Shown here in pieces: positions 33,373-46,469 of a stretch of 64,000 nt of DNA. Under the pieces are notes generated by a model, which did not search any database, was not told the DNA's origin, and saw only the letters and a program-made list of their open reading frames with translations. This stretch comes from Entoloma clypeatum (Eukaryota; Basidiomycota; Agaricomycetes; Agaricales; Entolomataceae): NCBI GenBank assembly GCA_963565915.1, contig OY751492.1, positions 372,001-436,000 of the forward strand. Direction: 5' to 3'. Numbering within the stretch: the stretch's first letter is position 1; the number at the start of each line of letters is the position of its first letter. A program made the position numbers and the translations under genes.

Positions 33373-35935
33373 ATGTCTTCCGTTCACACCCTTTTTCGAC
33401 GATTGCAGACCGTCGGGAAGGGGGCTTATGGATCGGTTCACAAGGCCATTCACATCCCATCTGGAAACGTCGTGGCACTGAAGATAATCAATTTCGACGA
33501 GAAAAGCGCCGAGGCATACGTCGATGTGCAGGACATCCAGCGGGAAGTAGCTTTACTAACCGAACTTAGAGATGCCCCAAACATTACCAAGTACTATGGC
33601 TGCTACCTTGATGGTCCCCGCGTATGGATCGTCATGGAATTCGCGCAAGGTGGCAGCGTCTATTCGTTGATGAAAGCATCTCCCGGCGGGTGCATCGAGG
33701 AGAAGTACGCAAGCGTCGTCATTCGCGAGGTTCTTCTTGGTTTATCCTATCTCCATAAGTCGAATATCATTCACCGGGACATCAAAGCCGCCAACGTCCT
33801 TATCACGGCCTCAGGGAAGGTAATGCTCTGCGACTTCGGCGTCGCAGCTCGTCTGGCGACTGCGTCTAGCAAACGAAACACTATGATGGGGACTCTTCTC
33901 TGGATGGCGCCTGAAGTCGTTGCCACTACACCTGCATACGACACCAAGGCGGACATTTGGAGCTTGGGTATCATGATCCACGAGATGATCAAGGGCGCTC
34001 CTCCTCACGCAAATATGACAGACGTCTCTAAAGCTATCGATATGATTGCCAGAGCGCCCCCACCTCGCCTAAACGAAGCTGACGGAAGTCGCGACATGAA
34101 AGAATTTGTGGCGTCTTGCTTGAAAGAGCGGCCATCGGAGGTATGATGATAATAGATCTCAACAACCCCCGATGATCCTCAGCTTCCATCCCAGCGCCCA
34201 AATGTAGAAGAGTTAGGAAGAACTAAGTGGATTAAGTCCGTTGCTAAGACGTCCTTGTCGGTGCTTAGAGATCTCATCGTTCGGTACGATAACTTCATCG
34301 CCGAGAAAGGTCCTCGTGCAAGTCTCGCTGCACCATTAGAATGGGAAGAAGACGAGGACCAAGGGTAGGTAATTCGTTTCCAATACTTCCAACACTTTCT
34401 AACTTTGTTTATAGTGACGCCAGTCCAGCGGAAACTACCACGCAGCATTCATGGGAGTTCGACACAGTCAGAGGGTATCTTCCCCCATCTTTCTTCGCGG
34501 AAGACAAAAGGCAAGCCCAGGAAGCCGAGTCTGGAGCAGGTGATACTTCAACGATACGAGCCACGGCCCCAGTTCCAGTCCCTACGTCTCTTCGGAGTCT
34601 CTTCAAAGAGGAAGACAGTCCGCAAATCAAACTTCCCGAGTTCAGAGAAAGAAATCTCTCCGCGCCGTCCCTTTCACCGACAGGTGCTGCAGCACCTGAG
34701 CGGGTCAAGCCGAAACGTGCAGTGACCACTGACGAGAACGTCTATCCTTCCTTCCGCCCACCAAAATCCCCAATTCCGCCGTTAGGTCCAGGAATCCCAC
34801 GAAAAAAGTTTTCGGAGAGCCCTTCTAGCGAGGCCAGTTCAACCTCAACGGTTGTAATGAGCGGTACTCCTCATGAAGAGCTCCTTTCGCGTTCGTTTGA
34901 GAGCTCTTCCTCCCAGAAATCGGACCATCCATCAGAGCCCCCGCTCACAGAAGAGCCGGCTCCAGACACACAGAAGCGGACTTTCATCCGGCCGCCAATC
35001 CGAAGGGCTGCCACCGCGGCCGTGGTAGCAGATGAGCAACTCCAATCACCCTCATCTTCGTCTCCGACTTTGACGATGCGCCGCGCGAATCCCATACCCA
35101 TCTCGAACACGACCGCTTTCCCATCCACAGCCCAAGGCCTGTCGTATTCGTTTGATGCCCCCGATTCAGTGTTTAACCTGAAGTCACCTGGCCCTTATCC
35201 AGTACGGTCCAGATCTGCGACTGCTTCGATCTCGGATGCGGGACCGCTGTCCAGTGGCACGAGCGGAAAGCCCCCGAGCGTGCCTACGCCAGGCTGGCAA
35301 CAGCTGATGTCCCCGACGGAGGAACTTCTGCCCCCGATCAAGCCTTTTGCGCAATCACGACGAGGTAGAAGTGAGAGCTCTGGGAGCGAGTCGTCCGCCG
35401 TCCCTGGTCTGAAGGATGTTCTTAAGGTGAAAAAAAAAACCCATCCCACTCAGCCCTTTTTTCACCATGTTGACGAAAACCCCACAAGGTCCCATCTTTA
35501 TCATCTGAACATCATCTAGGTATTGCGGACCTTTTACCGCCCTCACCTGCTCCCGTGTACAACGCCTCGCGTAGTTTCATGCCCTCGCCGAGCGCGTTGA
35601 GCAGTTCTTCGACACCAGCCGAACATGCGACTCCAAGCAGAGAGGAGCCTGTATCTTCTGCACCGTCAACCGCGACGACGGCCACTCCTTTCCCTCTCGA
35701 CATTCCAGGTCCAAGTTCACCGAGGTCTTTTGATGCGACAATTCCGTCACTGAACTTCGGGGATCTCATTGCCGATCCTGATTACGCACATACGCAACTG
35801 GCGAAAACAGTTGACGATCTTGCCAGATTGCTGTCGGTCGTTGAGGATGGCTTGGTTGGGATGTTAGACGGTGCAGGTAGTGAGACGATTAAGGAGGAGC
35901 GAGAAGATTTGGCCCCGCCGTTGAGCACATCGTAG
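33373..35935 (+). CDS. Ste20/GCK-family serine/threonine kinase (Kic1/Nak1-like)
   Basis: Four exons (33373-34140, 34195-34364, 34415-35426, 35489-35935) join to 798 codons. The kinase domain fills residues 8 to about 265: glycine loop VGKGAYGSV, catalytic Lys in VALKII, HRDIKAAN, DFG and a GCK-type activation segment ending MAPEV. Intron 1 falls in subdomain XI (KERPSE/RPNVEEL). The long Ser/Pro-rich tail carries a conserved-looking SSEHHLGIADLLPPSP and a short helix near the end. Layout and tail suggest the fungal Kic1/Nak1 branch that drives polarity and cell separation through the NDR kinase pathway. The orthology is inferred. Confidence 0.85.
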
Positions 35936-36232
35936 ATGTACGCGGGAATCTGAGGGACTTTTATAATAACACGGATTGAAGGGAAATTCGGCTTATTTAA
36001 CTTTTTACTGTTAAGCAGGTCGAACGAGTCGCAAACGTCGTTCTTGATGCAGAATTAGTCGATTGTTGGTGTATCAAGTAAGACCGGTTTTTTTTTCCTT
36101 GCCAGAAGTGAAGTTGTCATGCATGTCATGCGACTTATATACATGCCTTCAGACCCTCTGTTTTTCGTAGTCTCGTTGATCTACATACAGTTGTACATTG
36201 GTGACAGCCTATAAATATAGTACAAGAGCTGC

Positions 36233-36778
36233 TTAGTCTAGTTCGTCGGACCCATACAGTAATACCCCGTCACGAGCGAAGAACTCCTGCTTGTCCTCTC
36301 GCCTGAAAACTTCCCGCCCTTCTTCCTCCAGCCCCCGCCCAAATACGAGGTTGGCCGCTCCCTTGGCAATTTTCCCAATCGTCCTCCCAATGCCTCCCAA
36401 GGTTATCTTCCTGGCCTCGAGTCCATCCGAAACACCCCTCGCATACACCTCTGATCTGTCATCTAGTTCTTCCCCAAGCTCCCTCTTGAACACCAACTTG
36501 AGAGCTCCCTTGGCAATTTTCCCTGCCCCCTTCGCGATGCTTCCCCAGTTTATGCGAGCGTGGATATCCTCGTCATCCTCCCAACGAGAGTAGAGATTGT
36601 GCTTAACCTCCCCACGTCCAAGCAGTCCAACATCCCTCGCATACGCCCCTAGTTCCCCCTCTCCAAAAGTGCCACCCCTAGCGTTTAAAGCGTACGAATT
36701 TGTGGCGGGGGCGGCATAGACTCCGGCACCCAGTGTGATAGCCCCAGCAAAGACGAGACGCGGGAGAGTGAACTTCAT
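36233..36778 (-). CDS. Secreted precursor with repeated cationic amphipathic segments
   Basis: A single ORF of 181 codons. The chosen ATG starts a signal peptide (MKFTLPRLVFAGAITLGAG, then VYAAPA). The mature part contains two related segments, WGSIAKGAGKIAKGALKLVF and LGGIGRTIGKIAKGAANLVF. They are followed by KR and GR and separated by acidic spacers containing several basic or mono-Arg sites (ARD, ARG, FKR, FRR). This resembles Kex2-processed repeat precursors, and each segment has the Lys/Gly/Ala pattern of a membrane-active helix. An effector, signal or antimicrobial peptide role is inference. The in-frame start 12 codons upstream is not ATG. Confidence 0.7.
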   Translation of the reverse strand: MKFTLPRLVFAGAITLGAGVYAAPATNSYALNARGGTFGEGELGAYARDVGLLGRGEVKHNLYSRWEDDEDIHARINWGSIAKGAGKIAKGALKLVFKRELGEELDDRSEVYARGVSDGLEARKITLGGIGRTIGKIAKGAANLVFGRGLEEEGREVFRREDKQEFFARDGVLLYGSDELD

Positions 36779-38594
36779 CGCGGCGGTGAGTGATAGATAT
36801 TTTGAGAAGAACAAAGTGTTAACGAGAGTATGAGAATTGACTTCCAGACCAGCTGAGAAGTAAAGCGAGAGATGCGATCACCGGCGACAGAGATTTCATC
36901 GTTGAAGAAGGGAGCTCTTTTTTAAAGGTCCTCTGTAGCAAAGAAGATCCATAATGGGATGGGGTTCACTACATGCATCAGAGTCATTGCGGTCAACGAC
37001 AAGGGTAGCGACGATGCCATAACCTTCCTGCCTAGAAATAGCAAAAAGCATAGGAATAGCCAAAAGCCTGGAAATAGTTTGGATGTTAGATGGCTACCAC
37101 AGTTCCGAACGGTAAATACCATTCATTAGTCCCCAAGTCGCGGGAACGGAATGCGTTATCCAAATTCTAACCAACCGAGAAAAGCGGAGAGGGCAAAAGA
37201 CTCAAGCGGTGGTTCCAAATATTGCACGTCGCAACTGCTACAAGTATGTATGATGACGGAAGTGATTCATGAACCGGATGATTATGAAAGGATTTTAATT
37301 TCTTACTTTACGTAATGTAGTCGGCTGGCAATTGATTCCATTCCTTCCAATTGCCCCGCAGCCGAGCGTGCCGTTCCCGACAGATCGCGTCGTCAGAGGT
37401 GACTGGTGACCGACGGTGCGACCCTGCCTATCAATGATCCTTCGGATAGGTTCGTTATCGTGGGTCGAGGTTCACTCTGTTCACCGAGACTTACACAGAT
37501 CCAGATATAGGCTTAAAGACTCGGATGATGACGACGTTGTAATGTGAGGTATCTCGTGCGCGCGAGTGTCATGAAGTTCAGCGGGCATTGGCTCCATAAT
37601 TCGATCGCACTTCCCAAGTTCAAGTAACCATCACCCTGATAAGCATAAATGTCATGAGAACCAGGAACTTGAAAAGCTCCTCTCAATTCGATAACGGTGG
37701 CGCATTTATATTTGAGTTCTTATGCATGACCTGAGCTGCTTTAAGTATTCTGCCGATGAAACAAGTCCCTTCCTCCGGCGCTCTCAATCCATGATACCTC
37801 CACCATACTAATCCTAGAGTCATTTAATGTTTTCGTGGTTCTACTTTGGGTTCTACTCCGACCGCCGATTGACGTGCAGAGGAGCGCACCCTCGAGCGTC
37901 GAAGAAGGTTATAAGATTCTGCGTTTCCATGGCACTTCCGGGGTTGTGATACTGGTTGGGTCCTGTCCCATCCATCGCGGGATGGCCACATTCAATTGGT
38001 CGATATGCCTACTGACCGGAACTTCGAGCTCTTGTATGTGGAGGTGATTGGAGCGATCCCGAACAAGTACTTAAGAGGAAAGCGGGTGCGAGCCTAACAA
38101 CCAGATTCAAAGTGTTTCACCTGGCCCGTTTATGTCCCGACGGTCGCCCTCCTGAGTTCTTGGAACTCGGGCCTGGTGATAACTGATTGATCTCGCCACA
38201 AAACTGCCAGCCTCAGGCTTGGTGCATCATGTTTGGCACACATTAGAGCCCAGATCTTTGGCGGTTTCCATTCATATTTATACCCGAACGTCAGATCTTT
38301 AGAAAACAAACCACCCGAGCCTCTCGACTCTCATCGACGAAGTACGCCACTTTGTAGCTTGAGTTGTACTTCGCCCGCCATTTTGGACCAGAACATGAGA
38401 TTGATTTGAAACTTTTAGCAGGACAAGCCTTACGTGAATCGAGAACTCAATATTTCATCAGCGTTGTGTACAAGACTTAAAGGAAGAGAAAGCAAATAGC
38501 GGCATCGAGTCACGAAATCAAGTCGCCTTTCGCTGTGGCTTGTAAATAGGTTTCTTCACATCGGTTTCGGGTTTACCATCACACTCCAGGTCTT
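36779..38594. other. Intergenic stretch
   Basis: No supportable gene; ORFs are short on both strands. A few palindromic and AT-rich spots occur, but no clear terminal repeats. Confidence 0.45.
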
Positions 38595-39458
38595 TCACGC
38601 CTGAATTACGTGACAAGCAGTTGAGCAAGATGTCTTCTGAAAGGGTATCAAGGGAAAGAACGAACCAAGCACGCGATTCGCTACACAGTCCAAAAGTTCG
38701 AACGCCGACTGACAGGTCCCAACCGGAGGTTGGGTGTTAGGGGCGCTGTTCAGCATGAATGAGATCCGAAATATCCGTGGATACGAGAAAAAATGAGGAC
38801 TCACATGCAAACGACCGCCAGGAGTTTGACCACGAAGACAAATTGAAATAACTAACATAGCGTCAGAAGTCGTTAGCGGCTGGAAAAGCGGTGTCGCCTC
38901 GACAGAGCGAATGATGGGAGAAATTCACGAACCGGGGTTTTTTCCCGCACCAAATCATACGCGGTTTCGAGTATCTTCTGGCAGACCCCGCCACCGCCGG
39001 AAGGATCTTTCCCTGCTGCTCTGCAGTGAAAATGTCGTGATTAGCTCGACTTTACTATCAGGGGGGCACGTCGATGCAACTCGCATGCAGAAGAAATCAG
39101 CCAAATCGTCAAGATCTTCGAGGAGTGCGACTCCGATCAGCGTTTTGAGTGGTGGGCTCACGACGGTTCCTATATTGTTCGCGAGAGGGAACAACTGTAA
39201 CACAGGATCAACATAGGGCCAACTGCATAAATGATACATGTTGTCTGGGAGGCATACCAAAGGATATAATTTCGGGATCAAGGACGCCGGGAGAGGTACT
39301 GGCAGGTTTGGAAGAAGGGGAATTCTGGGAAGGCCAACGCCGCCGCCGCGGTTTGCTTCTCCATCGATGAGACCTGGCGCAGCAACGACGAAATTGGGTG
39401 ACGAAGTGATGAAGCTGGAGGAGATGATGGCGAAGAAACTCAAGGTGAAAACCCGCAT
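38595..39458 (-). CDS. Secreted cysteine-containing protein, unknown family
   Basis: Four exons (39458-39056, 39018-38933, 38851-38805, 38745-38595) join to 228 codons. A signal peptide (MRVFTLSFFAIISSSFI) is followed by a proline-rich segment and about ten cysteines spread over the chain (VCLPDN, LCSW, FFCMR, STCPP, GVCQK, TCQSA, LLDCV, SCSTACH). Frame is kept through all junctions, although intron 1 would be only 37 nt. The spaced Cys pattern suggests a disulfide-bonded small secreted protein. No family is recognised. Confidence 0.6.
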
Positions 39459-42266
39459 TTCAGACGTCTAAGGAGTGGCAGTCGTTGACCAACGAACGAG
39501 GTTCATCCGGGTGGTTCCAGTGGCTTTTATACCTAGTGCTAAGACCTCGCTACGTCAACATCAAGGAGTCAGAAATAGCATCTTGTTCTCTTCTAGATGA
39601 GCCAATCGCTGCGACGTAACATGGACACGGTCCGCAATGTAGCGTAAAAATCGGATAAGAAGCCTTTCCACAAGGACGAGTATATGACAGGGAATCGGCC
39701 GAGAAGGCCGAGGGGTTGGGCAGGCAAATTTTGAGGATCGACTATCGAAGTCTTTTGCTTTTCGGTGCTCAGGTTCGGGCAGAAGGGGGGCAAGGTGACG
39801 CTAATCCTGGTGGACGTCATATGTACATACCATTTACGCATGGAGTTGTTCAGGGGGTTCTAGGGTGCGGCATTGAAAGGGTTTTTTTTTTCCCAGTAGC
39901 AAGTTCACTTACGGATCTCGACGCTCGTGCGGGAGTCCGCATTTTCCTTCCGCATAAGTGGCTTTATTTCATGGGATGCCGAGCATCCGCCAACTCCCAT
40001 CCGCCAGGGTGAAAAAAAGGAAAGTCAGTCACCATCACCTTGACGAGTCAACTAAAACGAGAATCACGTATACCCGACTCGGCCGTGCCTCCGAAGGAGG
40101 GGTTGTCCACTGTCTCGCCAAGTCATGCATCATGAGACGGCGATAGCGGTGATATTAAAACCAAATTAAAACAATTGATTTTGAATGGCAATATCGACGA
40201 CAGTACATTGAAGCTCCAAGAATTGGTCGCGGTGATCTCGGGAACTGCACTGAAAACTAAGGTTTGCCAGGATTTCTGACGATTTGATGACAGCATGGAT
40301 ATATCGCCACACATGCGCCGCAGAGCAAGAATGCGTGGAGACTAACTTCACAATGAGCAACGAGGGCCAGGACATGAAGGATCTTGAAAACGCACAATTC
40401 CTACATGACGAGGAGTCACTCATGTCAGTACATAGTTCACTGGTAAACCGTGGGATTCCTAGATTCTTGCAGCCTCCCCTAGGCAAAAAACATATGATCG
40501 TCGTGTTTTGAATTAGCGTCTGGCTTTGTTTGATTCGACCAAGATTCGACGTAGTTGAGCGATGATAGAGGACACGATTGCAATGAATTACATAATAAAG
40601 TCATTACAGAATCTGTCACATGGGCTCAACCTTGCTGAGGAGTTCTTCACTTTATTGTCTCTTTTATACATACCCAATCCTGTCACTCGCTTGGTACCGA
40701 ATGCTATCCAGAAATCTCATACGAGCAGCCTTGCCCTCGAAGAACTACCACCTGAGAAAGTATATCCAACATCTAGAAACCCATAGCCGAAACAAAGCGG
40801 AAGTATGCTCCTCACAGAACCGAAGCTCGATGCCGCCCTTGATGCGCATAAAGACGCTATCAACAGGGGACTCGGCAAATATCTGTATCACCTGTTCTGA
40901 ACGAAAGATGAGGCTGGGAAGGACATCAGCTTCAGGGCATGTCATGAGAAGATCAAGGTCAGACACAAGGCGCGAAGACATGTTCTCTACAACTACATCG
41001 TACCAGGACATTTACTCATCCCTTTTTATGGTCACGTCATTTGCGGCTCAGATTGTTGGCGACAAGTGGTTGCGTGCCGTCGAACCAGCACATGTGTCTC
41101 GCAAATGGCGCACATTGTGTTGTCTTTCTTTGGACGTGGGGGCGAAGGGTATGGTGGGCTGGGACAATATTTCTTTTGAAATTTCTACCCTACATTGGCG
41201 GGTGGCGCTACAGATCAGATACATCAGTCTGTTGCGGCTGCGACGCTAATTGAAACCCGGTTTTAGGGCTCGCGCGAACGATACTCTCGACGCAATGCCC
41301 AACGCGTCTGGCACTGCGGACTGGCACTCGAAACTGCCAACCCGGTGGATGACCGGGTCAGACCGCGGTCCCCTGCTTATTCAGATCACTCCTAAAGCTT
41401 GGACGAAGGGTCGGAAGAATCAATGCGAGTTCGATGTTCAAGAAGTACAGCATACGCATTGCGTCACTTGCGGCGTAAGTCTTCACGATATACTCCCCTG
41501 AGAAGTGATGAAAAGCGAGCTTCCTGATCATGGCGCCACATTCACAACTATCGGGTCACGCACTGGCGGGGCTAACGCTAAAACAAACTCGATCTCCTTA
41601 AGGAACTAGGAGCCAACTGCCTGTACTAGTAGGTCGCAACCTTGAGTGATTCATCCAACTGTCCAGAGTGAACCCATGAATGGCTTCTAATTATGTTTTG
41701 AAAGCCTGAGGGGAAATTCAAGTCAATCGGATCGTCCGAACCCGAGAGACTTCTCAAACTTCTACCACACTGCTGGTCACCCGATTTTGAGCCCTCACGA
41801 CTGATCACTATCACTGGCATGAATTCAGCACGGCCAATTCCTAGCCGAAATTGCGAAAGGCGGCATTTCGCTCATTCGAGGAAGCAGTCATGGTCTAATA
41901 GGTGCGGACCAGAGGGCCTCATATGATACTGCGCCATAGTAAGTGTTTTGGATACCCTCCACCGCAAGGCTCCTTTCCGCCTCTCCAAAGTCGTGCATGC
42001 TTAACGGGCAATCCTCTAAACAGTCAATATCTCACTATGCAAAGCACGTTCGCGACACTCAATTTCTTGACTGTTCCTATTCACAATCCCCGCCCACCCT
42101 TATTTGTGCTACGTACTCACAAGTGCCACGTACAGTCCACCGCATAATAACAATATGACTTGATGAGCCACAAAGCCTTTCGGGCATTGTCAATGAAGAC
42201 TGGAGAGTTCCTGCATCAACTATGCATGCATAACAAAGTCCAAACCATCACAACAGGATCGTCCAT
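39459..42266. other. Gene-poor stretch
   Basis: No recognised gene. A minus-strand ORF of 88 codons (40745-41011) starts MSWYDVVVENMSSRLVSD. It has a balanced composition and could be a small unknown protein, but nothing around it confirms this. A plus-strand ORF at 41250-41501 is equally unsupported. Confidence 0.35.
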
Positions 42267-45200
42267 TCAAATGGAGAGCCATCGCCGATACAGCGCCTCC
42301 GCCAACGGCACTGCTCCCGTCATAACAAATATCAACGAAAGGTTATACGCCGCCTCTCGTGCCAAGTCAATTTCCTACAACACCAAAAAAATATCAGCCT
42401 TTCCCCATGACAATGTCAAAGTCAAGAAAGAGAAAAAAAAAAGCTCACATCGCTCGTCTGCTCCTCCGCAAGCTCCAGCACACGTTCATAATGCTTTACC
42501 GCATGCGAGTACAGCCCTACACACATTCATTCATGACACTTTTACTTGCAACAGAATCGATCAAATTTTTTCTTACCCAGCTGATGGAACGCCCGGCCAA
42601 AGTTGTATTCCACCTCTCCCATGCCCTGGGGATCGTTCCGGCGGAGCTTCCGATATTGCGACAGGAACGCCATAGCCTGCATCTCGTTCAGCTCCATGAA
42701 CATGACCCCGACATCAGAAGACCAATACCTGCGCGATCAGATGATGTCGATTATCCGACTGCCGCTGCATCGCACGCCCAATAGAGGCAATGGCCAGCGA
42801 CAAACACACCATCGGATCCTCCGGGCAGTAGTCATACGCATGTAACAAGTAGACTACAAAAAAAAACGCTCCTGGTCAGCACTCGCAGCAGAAGCAGGTA
42901 ACCAATTCCCCCACAACTCACAAATGGCACTCTGATAACTCTTCGCGGCGATACACACTTGCCCATAAATCGCCACAAGAATAGGATTGTTCTTCGTCGG
43001 AATCTCAAACGTCGGCTGCTTCCCCTCTCTATCTTTATCTTTCCCCTTCTCCCCTCCTCCAATTCCAGTTCCAGCTCCAGCTCCGGCATCCAAGCCCTGA
43101 CTCAAATCCACATCCATCTCCTCCTCCTCTTCTGCCGCCTCGCCCTTCACGCCCCCCGCCCCCGTCGCCGCATAACGCCTGATCAATGGATTCCACCTCA
43201 ATGCCCCCGGATTCTTCACAGCCAAGTCGGCAAGCTTCATCTCCCTGAAAAGATGCTTTTGGAGTGTGGAGGTTATGAACGCATCTGTGGGCCGCAATCC
43301 ACTCGAGAGACAGGCGAGAAGGATGCGCTGCAGTTCGTTGTTGAACTGGTGCATGCCGATGAGTTTGCGGGTTTGCTCGACGACAGTGATGAAGCGCTGG
43401 GAGAAAATGGCGCAAGCTGAAGGAGGGGTGAGCCGAATGTTCGTGTGAGAGAGAAAGGAGCTGTATACCTATGATGGTTAGCCGGAGTGTTATTTGCTTT
43501 TGGCGCGCTTGGTAGGCATTGGAGACGAGGACGTGTCGTAAAATTTCGTCCGCAAGCTCGTATTGACCCCGCCGGGTCAGCAAGAAGCAGTACTAAAGAA
43601 CGAAAGTCAGGTTAGGACAAGGAATAGACAAAAGACTCTCATCACACCTCCATGATGATTCTTAACCAATCGTCAAAGGACACGCCACGAAATACATCCA
43701 CAGCTCTATCTTTCGTAGACTTCTTCGCCAATGCGTCGTGTTCTATAATCATCATCATATCCTCAGCGAAGGCATCAAAATGATGGAAAGAATGTTTCAA
43801 CTAACCCAGGTCAAGGTGAAGCCTGGACGCCATCCTCTCCTCATCCTCCTCATTCCTCCTCTGCTCCTTCTGTCTTGATCGTGGAAACATCCCCCGGAAC
43901 GGATTACCCTATAAAACCCGCAAACCATCAGACTTGACGAAACAAAAAAAAAATGCAGGCAAAACGAGTCCCACCCTAGAAGTCAAAAACAAATTCCTCG
44001 TCTCCCTGAAGCACTCAACCAATCTCCCCGCCTCCTCCATCCATCTCTCGACGACAGCCTCATCCTCCCCCTTCAGCATCTCCGCCCAATATTCCTTCAG
44101 CACTCCCCACCCCCGAAGGACCTCCCGTTCCTTCTTGGCCTCGAGCTCGCGCAGCTGCGCATGCGTCAAGCGCCCAGAGGCCTTTGCCCCCTTCTTGGCA
44201 GCGGCCTTTTCTTCAAAGAGCGAAGTTGTTGGAGCGCTGGAAGAGGCCTGAGTAGCAGCCTGAGAGCTCGACGTGGCGTCTTTGGGTCGTTTCTTCCGGG
44301 AGTCGATTACTAGAAGGAGACGATGAGTAAGAAAGTAGAGGGAGGAGGAGGGGGAAACATACCTTCATAGACGAGCTCTAGGGCCTTCCTTGGTTCGTTT
44401 AGGATCTCATAGAGCTCAGCGAGCTTCATTTTCGCCTCGTTAAAAGACGGGTCTGCGAGTCTCACTGCAATCAAGGGTTCAGTTCGTTGATACCGGCAAA
44501 TAAGAACGATTCTATGGGACAACTGACCATGCTCGTAGATTTCAGCAGCCTCCTTCAGTCGGTCCAGCATTCGTAGACAAGCAGCCGTTTGGATCAGGAT
44601 GTATATACTGCTTGTCTATTCGCATCGCTGGTTAGTCTCTATTTGGGTCAGCCAAGCAAGGTTTCAACTCACGGCTGCATCTGCACCAAGCACCTCATAT
44701 ATTGGCTTCGCCTCTGCGTATAAGCACCTCTCAAAATACGCGTCCGCAATCTCAACAAATAGCGCTGCATAATCAAGAACATCTTGGGAGAGAACCACAT
44801 TCGCATGTATCTGGACGATCACGGAAGTCAGAAGAGACTTCAGGAAAAAAGAACAACATACCTTGCCCTCTTCAACATCGCCCATTTTGATCCTCGCCAC
44901 TGCCAGCCGATGCCTTGCGTTCACATCCAGTGGGTACCTTCCCGCTTGCACCCCCTCTTCCGCCCCATCCCCTGTTCTGGGCGGCATTTCTAGGAGATCA
45001 AACTCCCGGTCGTCTACACAAAGATCCCAGTACCACTGCTCGGCCCGACCCTGCAGCCAGCGCACGCCATGGCGAATGACTTCTACGGCCTTTTCATACT
45101 CTGCCTGTATGAAGAAAGACTAAGAACATGATAGATGTAGCATCCAGGAACAGACCCACCTGTGTGTTATAAAGGTCCGCTAGAACAAGGACTTCCATGA

Positions 45201-46469
45201 GCCCGAACCCGCCTCCAGACACCTCATTTTTCGTGGCTGGGTCCATGCCGAGTCCCGAGGGATAAGCAGCCTGGTAATGACTGAATGCGCCGTAGAAGAG
45301 GGAGGTACAGGTCGGGAGATCGGAGAGTTCGATGAGGATGGGTCGGAGGGTGTTGAGGACGGCAAGGTCATGAGGGAAAACCTTGATAATGGAAAGGAAA
45401 GCTGCGCGGGCCTGGGGGTATATAGATTGAGAAAAGTTGAACATGAGGCGCCGAAGGAGTGACTTACGGTCTTGAGGTCCCCGATGTCTTTGGCGAGAGA
45501 GGCGCGGTCCCAAAGTGCATCGACGTTTGAAGGGTCGAGACTGTACACTTTGCGATAGCAATACAGCGCTTGTTGATTGTATCCCAGTTCCCTACAGGAC
45601 CAAAGGCATTAGAGACGTGTCAAAATAAAGGGCATGGCATGAACATTCGACACACCTGGACTGTACAGCCAACCGATCCCACTCGTCCGCGTCATGGATC
45701 AAGTGCGCTGCCATGATCCGCAACTGAAGAGCCTGTTGCGGTTCATTCCGGTCTTCGTAGCATTGCGCTAGGACAGCCCAAGCTGACGACGCGCGGGGTT
45801 CTATCCGTATGACTTCTTGCATGATGCGGATGGCTTCTGGGATGTTATCGTCCACATAGGCTTGATTCCCGTCTCCGATGAGAGCACGAACTTGTTGTGA
45901 GAGCACTGGTCCCGCTTGCCGGCGTTTCTATAAGTGCAAAGCATCTCCTTGAAGAGAATTCAAAGGAATCATTCATGCACTCACGCCTTTCCTTCGCCTG
46001 CGACCGACGCCGGATGCCTCCCGGAGGTCGTCACGAAACTCAGCTTCCTTTTCTTCAATATTAAAATCCCAGTCTTTCGTCAGTCCAGAGCTTGTCGATG
46101 GGTCATTGTGCGAGCGTATGTTCTGCACCAGACGACTGAAATGGATTACTTTCCTCCAGAGCCAGAGTCGAAGGAACTTACTCAAAATCGCCCTCGATCT
46201 CTTGCTCTGCTCCATCCCCTCCTTCAGCACCTTGAGCTTCCTCATCGCTATCTTCCGCTTCATCATCTTCCTCCTCATCGTCGTCGTCATCCTCATATTC
46301 GCTGGTGGTTCCTGGAGTGCCTGGGTCATCTTCGCCTTGGGGTGCTGCGTATTAAACGGGGTGCGGTGTCAATACAAGAAGGCATACCAAAAGCATCCTC
46401 GTCACTGTCCATGACGAGGAGGTCATCGCGAGATGTAATGCTGGGACCTGCGAGAGCCTGGTGTGACAT
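42267..46469 (-). CDS. TFC4: Transcription factor TFIIIC TPR subunit (Tfc4/Sfc4/GTF3C3)
   Basis: About 19 exons can be read. Start ATG 46469 (MSHQALAGPSITSRDD), then a strongly acidic N-terminal block (YEDDDDDEEEDDEAEDSDEE). Tetratricopeptide repeats follow, for example LSQQVRALIGDGNQAYVDD, WAVLAQCYEDRNEPQQALQL and ELGYNQQALYCYRKVYSLDP. More TPR blocks follow (AEIYEHG, LAELYEILNEPRKALEL), then a charged linker, and C-terminal repeats (LAIASIGRAMQRQSDNR, FLSQYRKLRRNDPQGMG, HYERVLELAEEQTSD), ending ALYRRWLSI. In yeast and fission yeast this subunit of the A-box-binding arm of TFIIIC recruits TFIIIB to tRNA and 5S genes. Introns are 40-90 nt. The frame is intact wherever I could follow it. Confidence 0.88.
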
